Positions 8,501-18,807 of a DNA stretch of 64,000 nucleotides are shown piece after piece. The notes under the pieces were generated by a model. The model was not told the DNA's origin and ran no database searches. It worked only from the letters and a program-made list of their open reading frames with translations. The number at the start of each line of letters is the position of its first letter. Positions within the stretch are counted from its first letter, which is position 1. The translations under genes were made by a program, and so were the position numbers. The stretch spans positions 62,001 through 126,000 of the forward strand of contig BPHZ01000006.1 in the NCBI GenBank assembly GCA_026003835.1, read 5' to 3'. Origin of the DNA: Herpetosiphonaceae bacterium. GTDB lineage: Bacteria > Chloroflexota > Chloroflexia > Chloroflexales > Herpetosiphonaceae.

Positions 8501-9355
8501 ATGATCAGCGAGAGTCTGGCCCGGCTGGAGCGAACACCTCCAGCGCTTGCAATCCATATCTTACCGGCCCACCAGGAGCTGATTGCGCCCCTGCCGGCCG
8601 GCTATGTTGGCCCGGCGATGGAAGCCGGTGAGGCATGGCTGCGCCGCTTCGGTTATAAGGCGCTCGGCCCCTGGCTGATCTCATGGGGGGCATCGGGCCG
8701 CCCGGAATTGCGCCGGCCGGTCAGCGGCGCGCTGCGGGCGATGGAGGAGGGCGCATTCCAAACCAGAGAAATTCCACCGCTGCTGATGTTGGCGGTGCCG
8801 TTTCAGGGCTGGCCGGTGCTGCCTTACAACCTGATGCCCACTGTGCAGGCCCAAGGCTTTGAGCCTATTGGACAGCCGCTGCTGCTTGCGCTGGGCAACG
8901 ACCCGCCAACGATCGCCTGGGTTCCAGTGATGCCGCGCGGCACACTCACCCTGGCTCAAGCGATCACCGCTACCGGCATCACCAGAAAGATCGGTCTGCT
9001 TCCACCGCCGCCTCAGCCAGGCGTGCTGATGACCCGCGCCGATCTGTTGCGTAACGTCTGGTTATCGACCTGGCATACGCTGGTGGGTCTGCTGATCTCC
9101 CTCCTGTTGGTCTTCAACTGCACCGGCCTGGCGTACTTTACGATCTTCGCCCTGCTAAGCAACCTCGCCGTGCTCGTTATCGGCGGGCTGATCGGTTTTG
9201 CCGTTATCCTCCTGCTGAAGCTCATCACCTACGGGCGGGCCTTACTCAAGTGGAACAATTTCTGGCGCGGACGGCCAATGCCGCCTGTGCTGGCAATTCA
9301 TGGCGTCGGCGCATCGGATGTGGAGATCCCGGCCTGGTTCAGCGGTGGGCGCTGA
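8501..9355 (+). CDS. Unknown protein with C-terminal membrane hairpin
   Basis: 284 residues from ATG 8501 (AAGGGGG about 12 nt upstream). I do not recognise a family. Residues 1-190 look soluble and Pro-rich, with no catalytic motif I can name. Residues about 195-245 form two long hydrophobic segments (LVGLLISLLLVFNCTGLAYF and IGGLIGFAVILLLKLI). The C-terminal 40 residues are soluble. Third gene of the 7443-9355 operon, 15 nt after the previous stop, so its job is probably tied to the envelope proteins before it. It converges on the NagD-like gene with only 6 nt between stops. Confidence 0.6.
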   Translation: MISESLARLERTPPALAIHILPAHQELIAPLPAGYVGPAMEAGEAWLRRFGYKALGPWLISWGASGRPELRRPVSGALRAMEEGAFQTREIPPLLMLAVPFQGWPVLPYNLMPTVQAQGFEPIGQPLLLALGNDPPTIAWVPVMPRGTLTLAQAITATGITRKIGLLPPPPQPGVLMTRADLLRNVWLSTWHTLVGLLISLLLVFNCTGLAYFTIFALLSNLAVLVIGGLIGFAVILLLKLITYGRALLKWNNFWRGRPMPPVLAIHGVGASDVEIPAWFSGGR

Positions 9356-9361
9356 TCGCCT

Positions 9362-10120
9362 CTACGGCTCGATATCGGCGACAGAGCCGACGATGCGAGT
9401 TGGCCGGTAGGGGTACGTCTCTGATTCTTCACGGCTTGTCACACCGGAGAGGACCAGAATCGTCTCCATACCCTGTTCGGTGCCCGCCACAATATCTGTA
9501 TCCATTCGATCGCCGATCATCACCGTATCTTCAGAGTGCGCGTCAAGCTGCCGCAGCGCCAGGCGCATCATCAGCGGATTTGGCTTGCCGATAAAGTAGG
9601 GCTTGACGCCGGAAGCGGCAGTGATCAGCGCGGCTACAGCGCCCGTCGCCGGCACGATGCCGTACTCCGATGGACCGGTCACATCGGGGTTGGTGCCGAT
9701 AAAGCGCGCCCCGGCGCTGACGAGCCGCAGGGCGATGGTAATACGCTCAAAGCTATAGGCGATGGTTTCGCCAAGAACCACATAATCGGGGTTGTGCTCG
9801 GTGATGGTATAGCCAATCTCGTGGAGCGCAGTGGTCAGGCCGGACTCGCCGATGACATAGGCGGAGCCGTCCGGCCGCTGGCTGTGGAGAAAGCGCGCAG
9901 TCGCAAGGGCGGAGGTAAAGATCGATTCGATAGGTATGTCAAGCCCAATGGCTTTGAGCCGGGCGTGCTGATCGCGCGGAGTGAAGATGGAGTTGTTGGT
10001 CAGCACAAGAAACGGCGCCCCGGCGGCGCGCAGCCGCTCGATAAATTGCTGTGCGCCGGGGATGGGCTGGCTGCCCCTGACAAGCACGCCATCCATATCG
10101 ATCAGATACGCCTTCGCCAT
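9362..10120 (-). CDS. HAD-IIA family sugar/nucleotide phosphatase (NagD-like)
   Basis: 252 residues from ATG 10120 (AAGGAGGAG 4 nt upstream). HAD motifs are all visible: motif [11 protein letters not shown] (nucleophile and acid/base Asp), motif II LVLTNNS, the Lys in [11 protein letters not shown], and motif [16 protein letters not shown]. The cap domain between motifs II and III is of the NagD/4-nitrophenylphosphatase C2 type. Such enzymes dephosphorylate small sugar or nucleotide phosphates; the substrate cannot be predicted. It stands downstream of metX on the same strand but has its own promoter, so it is probably independent of the methionine genes. Confidence 0.88.
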   Translation of the reverse strand: MAKAYLIDMDGVLVRGSQPIPGAQQFIERLRAAGAPFLVLTNNSIFTPRDQHARLKAIGLDIPIESIFTSALATARFLHSQRPDGSAYVIGESGLTTALHEIGYTITEHNPDYVVLGETIAYSFERITIALRLVSAGARFIGTNPDVTGPSEYGIVPATGAVAALITAASGVKPYFIGKPNPLMMRLALRQLDAHSEDTVMIGDRMDTDIVAGTEQGMETILVLSGVTSREESETYPYRPTRIVGSVADIEP

Positions 10121-10224
10121 GAGCTCCTCCTTGCACTGGACAGCGGGGAGGCAGGCTGCACTGCCCCAGGTTCCCGCCAGATGCGGATCGTCTGCCTGGC
10201 TTGTCGAATGTGGCCTATGAAGGC

Positions 10225-10233
10225 ATTGTACCA
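10225..10233 (-). promoter_or_regulatory. Extended -10 promoter (TGGTACAAT)
   Basis: Read leftward, TGG precedes TACAAT (10230-10225). It lies about 105 nt before the ATG of the NagD-like gene and after the metX stop. Confidence 0.45.
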
Positions 10234-10336
10234 CGAGCAGCAGCCAAAACCTGCGGATGCCGAGGAAACCTCACCCGCCGGCAGGACATGCGCGGTACCT
10301 GCGGCGAATCGCCCGGCTCAAGCGCGGCGGGACGCA

Positions 10337-11494
10337 TCAGTCGAGGCCGGCGAGGAACTCGGCAATGATAGGCGTCATCGTGCCATCCTCGATCAGAAAG
10401 GCGTCGTGGCCCTTGGAGCTGGCAAGCTCGATCTGGATGACAGGGCGGCCGGCCTGGCGTAGCCCGGCGGTCAGCGCCAGCGACTCGCTGGTAGGATAGA
10501 GCCAATCGCTGGTGAAGGAGAGCACCAGAAAATGCGCGCCGGTGCGGCCAAGCGCCCGTCGCAGCGAGCCGTAACGCCCCGGCAGGTCGAAGTAATCCAT
10601 GGCCTTGGTGATGACCATATACGAGTTGGCATCGAAGCGACGCACAAACGAGCGCCCCTGGTGATCGAGATAGCTCTCGACGGCGAACTCCGGCTCGACG
10701 GTGTACTGATAGGCGGGCCGCCACTGCAAGCGCCGGTCGAATTTTTCCGCCATGGATTGTTCGCTGAGGTAGCTGATATGGCCGACCATGCGGGCAATCG
10801 CCAGCCCATCGGCGGGAACCGGGCCGCTGTAGTAGTCGCCGCCGCGCCAGTTGGGATCGCGCATAATCGCCTGCCGGCCGATGGCGTTGAGCGCGATGGT
10901 CATCGCATTGGAGCGGGCAGTTGTGGCGATAGCGAGCACACCGCCGACGCGCTCCGGGTAAGCAGCCGCCCACTGGAGCGCCTGCATGCCGCCCATCGAG
11001 CCGCCGGCGACCGCCAGCAGCCGCTCGATCCCCAGGGCATCCAGCAGCCGCGCCTGAGCTGCCACCATATCGCCGATGGTGACGAAGGGGAAGCGGCTGC
11101 CGTAGGGTCGCTCCGTCCCCGGCTCAACTGACGCGGGGCCGGTCGAGCCGGCGCAGCCGCCGATGACGTTGGAGCAGATGACGAAGTAATGATCGGTATC
11201 GAAGGCGCGTCCCGGCCCAACGAAGGCATCCCACCAGCCCGGCCGGGTATCGAGCGGGCTATGCAGGCCGGCGACGTGGGCATCGCCCGAAAGCGCGTGA
11301 CAGATCAGGATGGCGTTCGAGCCGCGCTCGTCGAGTTGACCATAGGTCTCGTAGGCCAGAGTCCAGGGCGCGGCCAGACGCGCGCCGCTCTCCAGTTCCA
11401 GCGGATCATCAAAGGTGATGCTGCGCGTCTGGACAACGCCGACCGAGCGGCCAAACTGCGCCGTCTCGACGACTGGGACATCTCCTATCGCCAT
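10337..11494 (-). CDS. metX: Homoserine O-acetyltransferase
   Basis: 385 residues from ATG 11494, selected because GAGGAGG sits 8 nt upstream. The alpha/beta-hydrolase fold of the MetX family is clear: LAYETYGQLD, ILICHALSGDAHVAG, the conserved FVICSNVIGGCAGSTGP loop, the nucleophile elbow AVAGGSMGGMQALQWA (Ser), DYF and the C-terminal catalytic Asp (SDWLYP) and His (SSKGHDAFL). It transfers acetyl from acetyl-CoA to homoserine, the activating step of methionine synthesis by direct sulfhydrylation. It is downstream of metY, which uses its product, and both are expected to answer to the SAM riboswitch upstream of metY. Confidence 0.94.
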   Translation of the reverse strand: MAIGDVPVVETAQFGRSVGVVQTRSITFDDPLELESGARLAAPWTLAYETYGQLDERGSNAILICHALSGDAHVAGLHSPLDTRPGWWDAFVGPGRAFDTDHYFVICSNVIGGCAGSTGPASVEPGTERPYGSRFPFVTIGDMVAAQARLLDALGIERLLAVAGGSMGGMQALQWAAAYPERVGGVLAIATTARSNAMTIALNAIGRQAIMRDPNWRGGDYYSGPVPADGLAIARMVGHISYLSEQSMAEKFDRRLQWRPAYQYTVEPEFAVESYLDHQGRSFVRRFDANSYMVITKAMDYFDLPGRYGSLRRALGRTGAHFLVLSFTSDWLYPTSESLALTAGLRQAGRPVIQIELASSKGHDAFLIEDGTMTPIIAEFLAGLD

Positions 11495-11618
11495 TTCATA
11501 ACCTCCTCGTTGAGGCGCAAGTAATACGTGGTGAGATGTTTCGATTGTCATCGTTCAATTGAACCTCTACGACTATGGGTTTGCACCCCCGACCTGACGG
11601 CGCACGATCCATGCCTCT

Positions 11619-11663
11619 CCCGGTTTCCCGTTGTTTCCAACAGGGGCTCAACGGGAAACCGGG
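11619..11663. repeat. Perfect 14-bp stem between metY and metX
   Basis: Arms 11619-11632 (cccggtttcccgtt) and 11650-11663 are exact reverse complements with a 17-nt loop. No T-run follows on the transcribed strand. A strong mid-operon hairpin like this could set the metY/metX ratio by RNA processing or partial termination. Confidence 0.65.
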
Positions 11664-11679
11664 AACAGAGAGCAGAACG

Positions 11680-13134
<1,455 letters not shown>

Positions 13135-13165
13135 TCAGACGTATCAACATCGATCCGCGCTGCCG

Positions 13166-13342
13166 CTCATCTTCCAGATTTCCTCTGCCGGACTTGGCAC
13201 CTTCCTGGCTGTTTCAGGTTTCAAGCTTCAGGTTTCAGGCTATGCAGCCTGAAAGACCTTGAAAGACGAAGCTTGAGACTTGAAACTCACCAGTGGGTTG
13301 CCGGGGCTTCACAGGGCCGGTCCCTCCACCCCTCTGGATGAG
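13166..13342 (-). ncRNA. SAM-I (S-box) riboswitch
   Basis: Leftward RNA upstream of metY. P1 arms are CTCATC (13342-13337) and GATGAG (13171-13166). Conserved S-box core sequences are present: GGTGGAGGGACCGGCCC, GTGAAGCCCCGGCAACC, then AAGGTGCCAAGTCCGGCAGA. The P3 stem, opened by CACTGG and closed by CCAG, is unusually long: about 90 nt carrying nested arms, including the perfect hairpin TTTCAGGCT-GCAT-AGCCTGAAA. With SAM bound, P1 forms and the terminator at 13103-13130 is free to form; without SAM the P1 3' strand pairs with the terminator arm. It should control metY and metX. Confidence 0.92.
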
Positions 13343-13365
13343 TTCGCGCTCTTCAATTAGCGATG

Positions 13366-13394
13366 ATAATACTATAGTCAAGTAAGTTTGTCAA
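13366..13394 (-). promoter_or_regulatory. Promoter of the SAM riboswitch-metYX unit
   Basis: Read leftward: TTGACA (13394-13389), 17-bp spacer, TATTAT (13371-13366). Transcription would begin near 13359, about 17 nt before riboswitch P1. The remaining stretch to the WYL gene (13395-13532) shows nothing else I can identify. Confidence 0.8.
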
Positions 13395-13532
13395 GAACCG
13401 CACCAGATCGATCACAAGCGATCGATGCGGATCTATAATACTCAGCGTACCCAACCCCTCCAGGTTGGCTCCTCACCGTTTCCTCGCGCCCCTGCCGGCG
13501 GCGACCGGCAGCAACATCAATGGAGGCACACC

Positions 13533-14495
13533 ATGGGCCAGGACTCCGACTACGCAGTTATTCCTCGTCTGGCCGAAACACTCGCCGTCCTGCGGGCCGG
13601 ACCTGCAACAGTGCGCCAGATCTTCGAGGCGCTCGTTCCTGGAGCCGGGCCGCCCACGGAGAGCCAGGCACGCAAGATTCGACGGGATATCCGGGCGCTG
13701 CAAGCGCTTGGCTTTGAGATCGAAGAGAGCGGCAGGCCGATCATGTTCAGACTGCGCGGCGGGCTGGCGCCGACCTTCGATCTAGACGATCTGCGTGCGT
13801 TGGCGCTGATACGCGAAGCCTTCCGCAAGACACATCCAAACTCAGGGATGATACAGCAGCTTCTCAACCGCCTGACCCAAGGACTCAGCCCAAAGCAGCG
13901 CGCCATCTATGAGCGCCGGCCGGCGGTGAGGATCAACCTGCGCGCCGCGATCGACTACAGTCCCTACGAGCCGTTGATGCGCCGGCTCGAAGAGCTGATC
14001 GCCAAAGGCCGCCAGATCGCGCTTGACTATAAGCCGCTCTCGGCAACGGAACCCATGCGGCATCCTCGCCTTGACCCTTACGAGATCGAGTTTTTTCATA
14101 ACCACTATTATCTGCGGGCCTATTCGTACCGGGTGGGCCATGAAATCGAGTTTCGCATTGATCGTATCGTCGAAAATGAGCGCAGTCCTGAACTGCTGCC
14201 CTCCGTCGTTCAGCCGGAGCGGCGGCGCAAGCCCATCCGCTTCGTCTACCGGCTGCCGGCGCGCTTCGTTGAGCATGGCGTGAGCGAGCGCTTCAACATT
14301 CTCGACTGCCGAATCGAGGACGAGTGGGCGTATATCCAGGCGGAGGGACGTAGCGACTTCTGGATTATTCGCACGCTGCTGGCCTATGCGGAAAACGTGG
14401 TGCTTGTGGAGCCGGAGTGGCTGAGGCAGAAGTTTTTGGAGAAGGTGCGCCGAATGCTGGAGGTGCATGGTGTTGACAATGTTCCATCTACGTGA
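13533..14495 (+). CDS. WYL-domain transcriptional regulator
   Basis: 320 residues from ATG 13533 (GGAGG 7 nt upstream). An N-terminal winged-helix DNA-binding region (about 1-75: TVRQIFEALVPGAG, ARKIRRDIRALQALGFEIEESG) is followed by a WYL domain (about 150-260: RQIALDYKPLS, HPRLDPYEIEFFHNHYYLRAY, EIEFRIDRI) and a WCX-like C-terminus (FWIIRTLLAYAENVVLVEPEWL). WYL domains bind ligands, sometimes nucleic acids, and WYL regulators often sit beside CRISPR-cas operons. This one lies directly before csc3, on the same strand, 292 nt away with an operator-like palindrome between, so regulation of the I-D locus is a reasonable inference. Confidence 0.85.
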   Translation: MGQDSDYAVIPRLAETLAVLRAGPATVRQIFEALVPGAGPPTESQARKIRRDIRALQALGFEIEESGRPIMFRLRGGLAPTFDLDDLRALALIREAFRKTHPNSGMIQQLLNRLTQGLSPKQRAIYERRPAVRINLRAAIDYSPYEPLMRRLEELIAKGRQIALDYKPLSATEPMRHPRLDPYEIEFFHNHYYLRAYSYRVGHEIEFRIDRIVENERSPELLPSVVQPERRRKPIRFVYRLPARFVEHGVSERFNILDCRIEDEWAYIQAEGRSDFWIIRTLLAYAENVVLVEPEWLRQKFLEKVRRMLEVHGVDNVPST

Positions 14496-14506
14496 TCGTT
14501 GATCTT

Positions 14507-14541
14507 GACCGACATATTGTGTCCGGTCAGTTTGCTACACT
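14507..14541 (+). promoter_or_regulatory. Operator-like palindrome plus extended -10 upstream of csc3
   Basis: Imperfect palindrome at 14507-14528 (GACCGACA, TATTG, TGTCCGGTC; one extra base in the right arm), followed by TTTGCTACACT, a TGn extended -10 with TACACT at 14536-14541. The palindrome covers the -45 to -23 region, where an activator or repressor would bind. It is 12 nt after the WYL gene stop. Confidence 0.4.
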
Positions 14542-14572
14542 GATCCTGGTAGCTCACTGTAAGAGTGATGAG

Positions 14573-14752
14573 AAAAGGGGGAGTTGGAGGGGCAAAGCCC
14601 CTCCAAACCTCTCCATCAATACTGATGTGGGCGACCACGAGCGTTACCGGATAGTGTGGACCACCACCGTAACAATGATAAGGGAAGCAGGAGTTGGATG
14701 GGTGCAGCCCTTCCAAAACCTCATCAATGCTGGTGTGGCCTACCAGTAGCAG
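14573..14752 (+). repeat. Dispersed palindromic repeat, two units
   Basis: Two related units in tandem: 14573-14663 (stem GTTGGAGGGGC-AAA-GCCCCTCCAA) and about 14672-14750 (CCGTAACAATGAT, then stem TTGGATGGG..CCCTTCCAA, then ATCAATGCTGGTGTGG). The same modules recur inverted at 37621-37740. Probably a REP- or MITE-like intergenic element. It occupies the 292-nt gap between the WYL gene and csc3. Confidence 0.6.
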
Positions 14753-14787
14753 TACTGAGCTGGCCGTTATGCAAAGGCAGGAGCGCT

Positions 14788-17679
14788 ATGGAACAAGAAA
14801 CCAGCAACAACCTGTTCGCCTCGCTGTTCGAGGAGCCGACAATCCTCACAGATTACATGGAACAGGTAGCCAGCGGACCGCTGCGCCGGTTTAAGGCTAC
14901 ATTCCAACATGGAAAGAAGGCCGGCGAATCGCTCTACACACATATCCTCAACGGTATTACGGCCCTGGAGACCATCCGCCCGCTGGTTGGGCTGGACGAT
15001 GACGAAGCGTCTAGCGATGCGATCCGCCTGCTGTTTACCGCCTTTACGCTCCACGATATCAATAAATTCACTTCACAGAGGGGCAGATACGGCGATATTG
15101 CCACGCCGGAACAGGTCAAGCGCTATGTTGTCGAGTTCGATCTTGAACACTTTTTTCCGCAGTATGAAGAATATCTGCATGATATCGTCGAGCTGATGCG
15201 CGCGCATTCGGGGCACCATAACTGGGATGTCGTCTGGCTTGATCGAACGCGAGTGGGGCGTTTCAAGCTCGGCGACCGTCTCAGGCCCCTGGTTCACCTG
15301 ATGCGGGCGGTGGATAACCTCGACCTCTCGCAGACTCTCGATGAGTGGCGCAGACATAAAGATAAGTTCCTCTCGGAGTTCAACGCTGCCTGCGACGAGA
15401 CACAGTACGACTTTTTTATTCATCGTGTGACTGAACATCGTGGGATTTTGACCAATATCATTCATAACAGCATCGTCGAAGAGCTTCAGAAGCGCTACGG
15501 GCTGATCCCCCTGCTTTTCTACCCCGACGGCGTGGCCTATCTGCTGGAGGCCAACAGGCGCATCGTTATCGACGACGAGGTGTTCGAGTCGCTTGCGCGG
15601 CGTATCGCTGGAACACTTCAGCGCCTGACTGCCAGCAAATTCCAGCAGTTCATCGATGTCCGGCCACTTGGCATCAGGATCGATGCAAAATGCCTGGAGT
15701 TGGGGCTTGCTTTTGAAGAGCTGATGGGCGCCGTCGATACCATCATCCAGCGGCGCTCGTTCAATAGCGCCGATCTGCGTGAGAAAGCGCGGGGGCGGAC
15801 GCAGCGGCGGCTGGCCGATCTGCCGGCGGACGATCCGCGAGCGCAGGCGGTTGCCGCGCTGCTCGACGATCCCGCGCTGATCCCTGAATCGTCGGAGCGG
15901 CTGCGCCTGGCCGAGTTTATTCGCACCTACTATATCTTTCTCAACGAGCACTTCAAGAAAGTTGTCCCCGATGCCTGGGCGCGCATTTACGATCTGCTGA
16001 ACATTCCCGCGCAGAGTCGCGACATCTATGAATATTTCGATGCGCGGCTCGATCGCGCCTATGTCATCATGAGGGATCTTCAGCTATCGACGGATGACGT
16101 TTGGCAGCGGATCGTCGCAGACGGCGGCGAGCTTCTCGGCCAGCGTGAGAGCGCCGATCCACGGGTGCCGCTGTTCACGGACTATCTGCGGCAGGTGGTG
16201 CGCTTCAATGCGCCGGGGCAGGAGCGGCCCGACTTTCGCGCGTATCTTGGGCAGTATGTCGCCAACCAGCACCGGCAGTGTGTCCACTGTAGCTCATCCT
16301 TCCCGACAGAGCCCTGGATGAAGCCCGATGTTCGCTCGGAAATCAGCGTCAATACCTTCTCCAATCGCCTGCCGGGAGGGCCGGGCGAGCCAAAGAAGTA
16401 TATCTGCGCGATCTGTAAAATTCAGTTCCTGGTTGAAAAGCTCTCCTTCAAGGAGGTGCGCGGGGAAAAGATCCTCTACCTGCACCTCTACCCCTACTCA
16501 TTCCAGACCGCGCCGTTCCTGAAGGGGCTCCAGGCCAGGGTCGCGCGGCTCACCAGGCAAGAGGACACCGTAGCGTTGTTCCTCTCCCCTGAGCAGTATT
16601 TACAGCAAGAGGATGATACACAGGTCGAGTTGCGCTTTGCCAAAGAGAGCAAGAAGGGCAAGCCGCATGTGAACGGTATCTATGTGCCACTTGATGGGGC
16701 CGTAGTAGGCAATCTGATCATCGAGCCGATCAACCCGCCCGGCGGTAACGATACCGAACGGTTCCTGTATGTGCTTCAGACGGCGATCATCCTCCAGCGC
16801 CATACCGGCATGAAGGTGTTGGTCAGCTCGTCGCCGGTGCCGCCGCTCGGCAAAGAGGATATGGGCGATCTGTATCTGGATATCCAGCCGCTGAGTATGC
16901 AGGGGCTGGTTGACGGGAACAACTTTACCTGGCTCCGCGACGGCACTGACGCGGAGGGCAATTTAGCAGATCTATTACAGCGCATCCGGGCGCTGGTGAA
17001 CCTGCAAAGCCGCCTGCGCAGTCCGGCGAGTCAGCGCAATCCGGCGGTTGAACTGGCCCGCGCGCTGACCGTTCACCCGCTGGAAATCTTCTACGTCGGG
17101 GATCGCTTGCTGGAAAACAAATTCAGCGATGATCGGCGTCTTGCCAAAGGGCAGCAGACGGCAATTCGCATACGTGAGGTCCAAACGATACTGCCACAGC
17201 TTGAAACGCTGGCATTAGCAACGAAAAGGAGGGCCTTTGTGGAAAAGGTAAGTACGCAGCTTAAACGGCTGGCCGAGATCGCCTGGACAAGCGGGCTGCG
17301 CGGACGATCGCTGGAGAAGCACTCGCTGATGGTGCCGCTCGACGAATGCTTCAGCCAGCTGAACCATCCCAGCAAAGCCTTTGACGAAGAGGCGCTACGC
17401 GCCGCAACCGTTACCGAGATCTTCGAGTACCTCAAGCGCACAGCCCAGGAGGGCCGCAGACCGGGCGCGCGCAAATGGAACGCCGTCAAGATGTTTGTCA
17501 ATACCTTCTTCGACGGCCTCTACCACGGCGTCTACGGCGGCAGCAAGCAGCACCTGTTGAATGACGAACGTCGTCTACGTTCCGCCTTCTTCTTCTACAT
17601 TCAGGAGCGTATTGCGCGCAAGGAACCACCGCCGGCAGAGGAGGAAGAGGATCAGCCAATCGAGGAGACCTTGGCCTGA
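14788..17679 (+). CDS. csc3: Type I-D CRISPR large subunit Cas10d (Csc3)
   Basis: 963 residues from ATG 14788 (AGGAG 6 nt upstream). The N-terminal HD nuclease domain has SLYTHILNG (His52) and FTLHDINKF (His89-Asp90), then LMRAHSGHHNWD near residue 145, as in Cas10d, where this domain and not Cas3 cuts DNA. A zinc ribbon follows in the middle: CVHC near 498-501 and CAIC near 540-543. No GGDD cyclase motif is visible, as expected for Cas10d. It is the effector nuclease and large Cascade subunit of type I-D. First gene of the cas operon; csc2 follows after 133 nt. Confidence 0.93.
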   Translation: MEQETSNNLFASLFEEPTILTDYMEQVASGPLRRFKATFQHGKKAGESLYTHILNGITALETIRPLVGLDDDEASSDAIRLLFTAFTLHDINKFTSQRGRYGDIATPEQVKRYVVEFDLEHFFPQYEEYLHDIVELMRAHSGHHNWDVVWLDRTRVGRFKLGDRLRPLVHLMRAVDNLDLSQTLDEWRRHKDKFLSEFNAACDETQYDFFIHRVTEHRGILTNIIHNSIVEELQKRYGLIPLLFYPDGVAYLLEANRRIVIDDEVFESLARRIAGTLQRLTASKFQQFIDVRPLGIRIDAKCLELGLAFEELMGAVDTIIQRRSFNSADLREKARGRTQRRLADLPADDPRAQAVAALLDDPALIPESSERLRLAEFIRTYYIFLNEHFKKVVPDAWARIYDLLNIPAQSRDIYEYFDARLDRAYVIMRDLQLSTDDVWQRIVADGGELLGQRESADPRVPLFTDYLRQVVRFNAPGQERPDFRAYLGQYVANQHRQCVHCSSSFPTEPWMKPDVRSEISVNTFSNRLPGGPGEPKKYICAICKIQFLVEKLSFKEVRGEKILYLHLYPYSFQTAPFLKGLQARVARLTRQEDTVALFLSPEQYLQQEDDTQVELRFAKESKKGKPHVNGIYVPLDGAVVGNLIIEPINPPGGNDTERFLYVLQTAIILQRHTGMKVLVSSSPVPPLGKEDMGDLYLDIQPLSMQGLVDGNNFTWLRDGTDAEGNLADLLQRIRALVNLQSRLRSPASQRNPAVELARALTVHPLEIFYVGDRLLENKFSDDRRLAKGQQTAIRIREVQTILPQLETLALATKRRAFVEKVSTQLKRLAEIAWTSGLRGRSLEKHSLMVPLDECFSQLNHPSKAFDEEALRAATVTEIFEYLKRTAQEGRRPGARKWNAVKMFVNTFFDGLYHGVYGGSKQHLLNDERRLRSAFFFYIQERIARKEPPPAEEEEDQPIEETLA

Positions 17680-17812
17680 CGCACAGAGGGCGCAAGCCTC
17701 CTCTGCTGTTCCTGCGGTGCCAGACGCCGGAGCTCTTCGGACGGCAACACGTTCGTGAAGCGATTGTTCCAGCTGGACAGCATTATTCTACAGAAACGTT
17801 GAGGAGACAACC

Positions 17813-18796
17813 ATGAGCGTTATCGATCGCTACAGCACCTACTTGCTCCCGCGCTACAGCAACTACCCGTGCGGGCGTTACGTCAGCCTGCTGCTGGTAC
17901 GCAAAGTCGAGTCCGAGGCGATTTTCCGTACAGAAGGCAGCGGCGAGCCTCTGAACCGCGAGTTTGTCTTCGCCGGCCGGCGCGACGGCGAGCGACAGGG
18001 AGAACAGATCATCCCGCGCATTGTGATCAGCAAGCGCAAGCAGACCGCCGTCGAGCGCAGAACCGGCCGTGAGCTGCTGCGCCGCTATGAGCTGCTGGGG
18101 GCGACCAAGACAGGGCATTGCACACTCAACACAAATACCCCCTGCGAGCGTTGTATCGACTGTATGATCTACGGCTATGCGGCGGGCGGCGGCGGCGCGC
18201 AGAAGTCGCGAGTTATCACCGACGACGCCTTCAGCCTGCACTCGGCCGATCTGGTGGTCGGGGAGCGGCAGTTCAATGCGCTCTTTGACAACAGCACGAT
18301 GCGGAATCCTGAAAACCGCGCTGCATCTACCAGTATCGGCACCGACGAATATGTGCGACCTGAGACCACCTTCATCGACATTGAGACCCTCAAGGATGTA
18401 ACTCCCGACGAGCTGCGCTATGTGCTGGGCAACATTCTCCGCTCGGCGCGCTACGGGGCGATCTCCTCGCGCATCGGCAAGCTGGACAACATCATCGCCG
18501 GCGTGATCTTCAGCGACTGCGAGCTGTTTTCCAACCTGGAACTGACGCAAAACGGTCTACGATCTGCTCGGCAACGACAGCGAGCCACCCTTTCCCGCTG
18601 CATGAGCGCGAGATCGTGCAGGCCGTTCGCCCGCGCTGCCGACGAGCTGCGCGGCGAGGTGGCAGGCCAGTACGTGGCGCTGTCCGCCGATGAGATCGGC
18701 GATTTGCGGCGCGAGATCGTCGAGCTTTACTCCAATGAGGAGGCCCTGGTTTCGATGCTGCGCCGCCAGACGGAGAGCTACGGGTCGCAAGCATAG
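17813..18796 (+). CDS. csc2: Type I-D Cascade backbone protein Csc2 (Cas7d), with apparent frameshifts
   Basis: About 327 codons from ATG 17813 (GAGGAG 6 nt upstream). Family features include the ISKRKQTAVERRTGRELLRRY block, the NTNTPCERCIDCMIYGYAAGG Cys cluster region (cysteines at CERCIDC), and RPETTFIDIETL. It coats the crRNA in the Cascade backbone. The conserved sequence is broken between 18549 and 18632: three single-base insertions (AAAA 18549-18552, CCC 18594-18596, CCC 18630-18632) shift the frame and restore it. Undoing them gives TVYDLLGND, SEPPFPLHEREIVQAV and RAADELRGEV. The open frame stays open by chance, so about 27 residues of a direct translation are probably wrong. Function is likely intact. 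Confidence 0.88.
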   Translation: MSVIDRYSTYLLPRYSNYPCGRYVSLLLVRKVESEAIFRTEGSGEPLNREFVFAGRRDGERQGEQIIPRIVISKRKQTAVERRTGRELLRRYELLGATKTGHCTLNTNTPCERCIDCMIYGYAAGGGGAQKSRVITDDAFSLHSADLVVGERQFNALFDNSTMRNPENRAASTSIGTDEYVRPETTFIDIETLKDVTPDELRYVLGNILRSARYGAISSRIGKLDNIIAGVIFSDCELFSNLELTQNGLRSARQRQRATLSRCMSARSCRPFARAADELRGEVAGQYVALSADEIGDLRREIVELYSNEEALVSMLRRQTESYGSQA

Positions 18797-18807
18797 GGGG
18801 GAATGCC

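Noticed and set aside
18549..18632. Programmed frameshifting in csc2
   Set aside because: It needs three separate shifts within 84 nt, with no slippery site or stimulating structure, and similar errors occur in unrelated genes.
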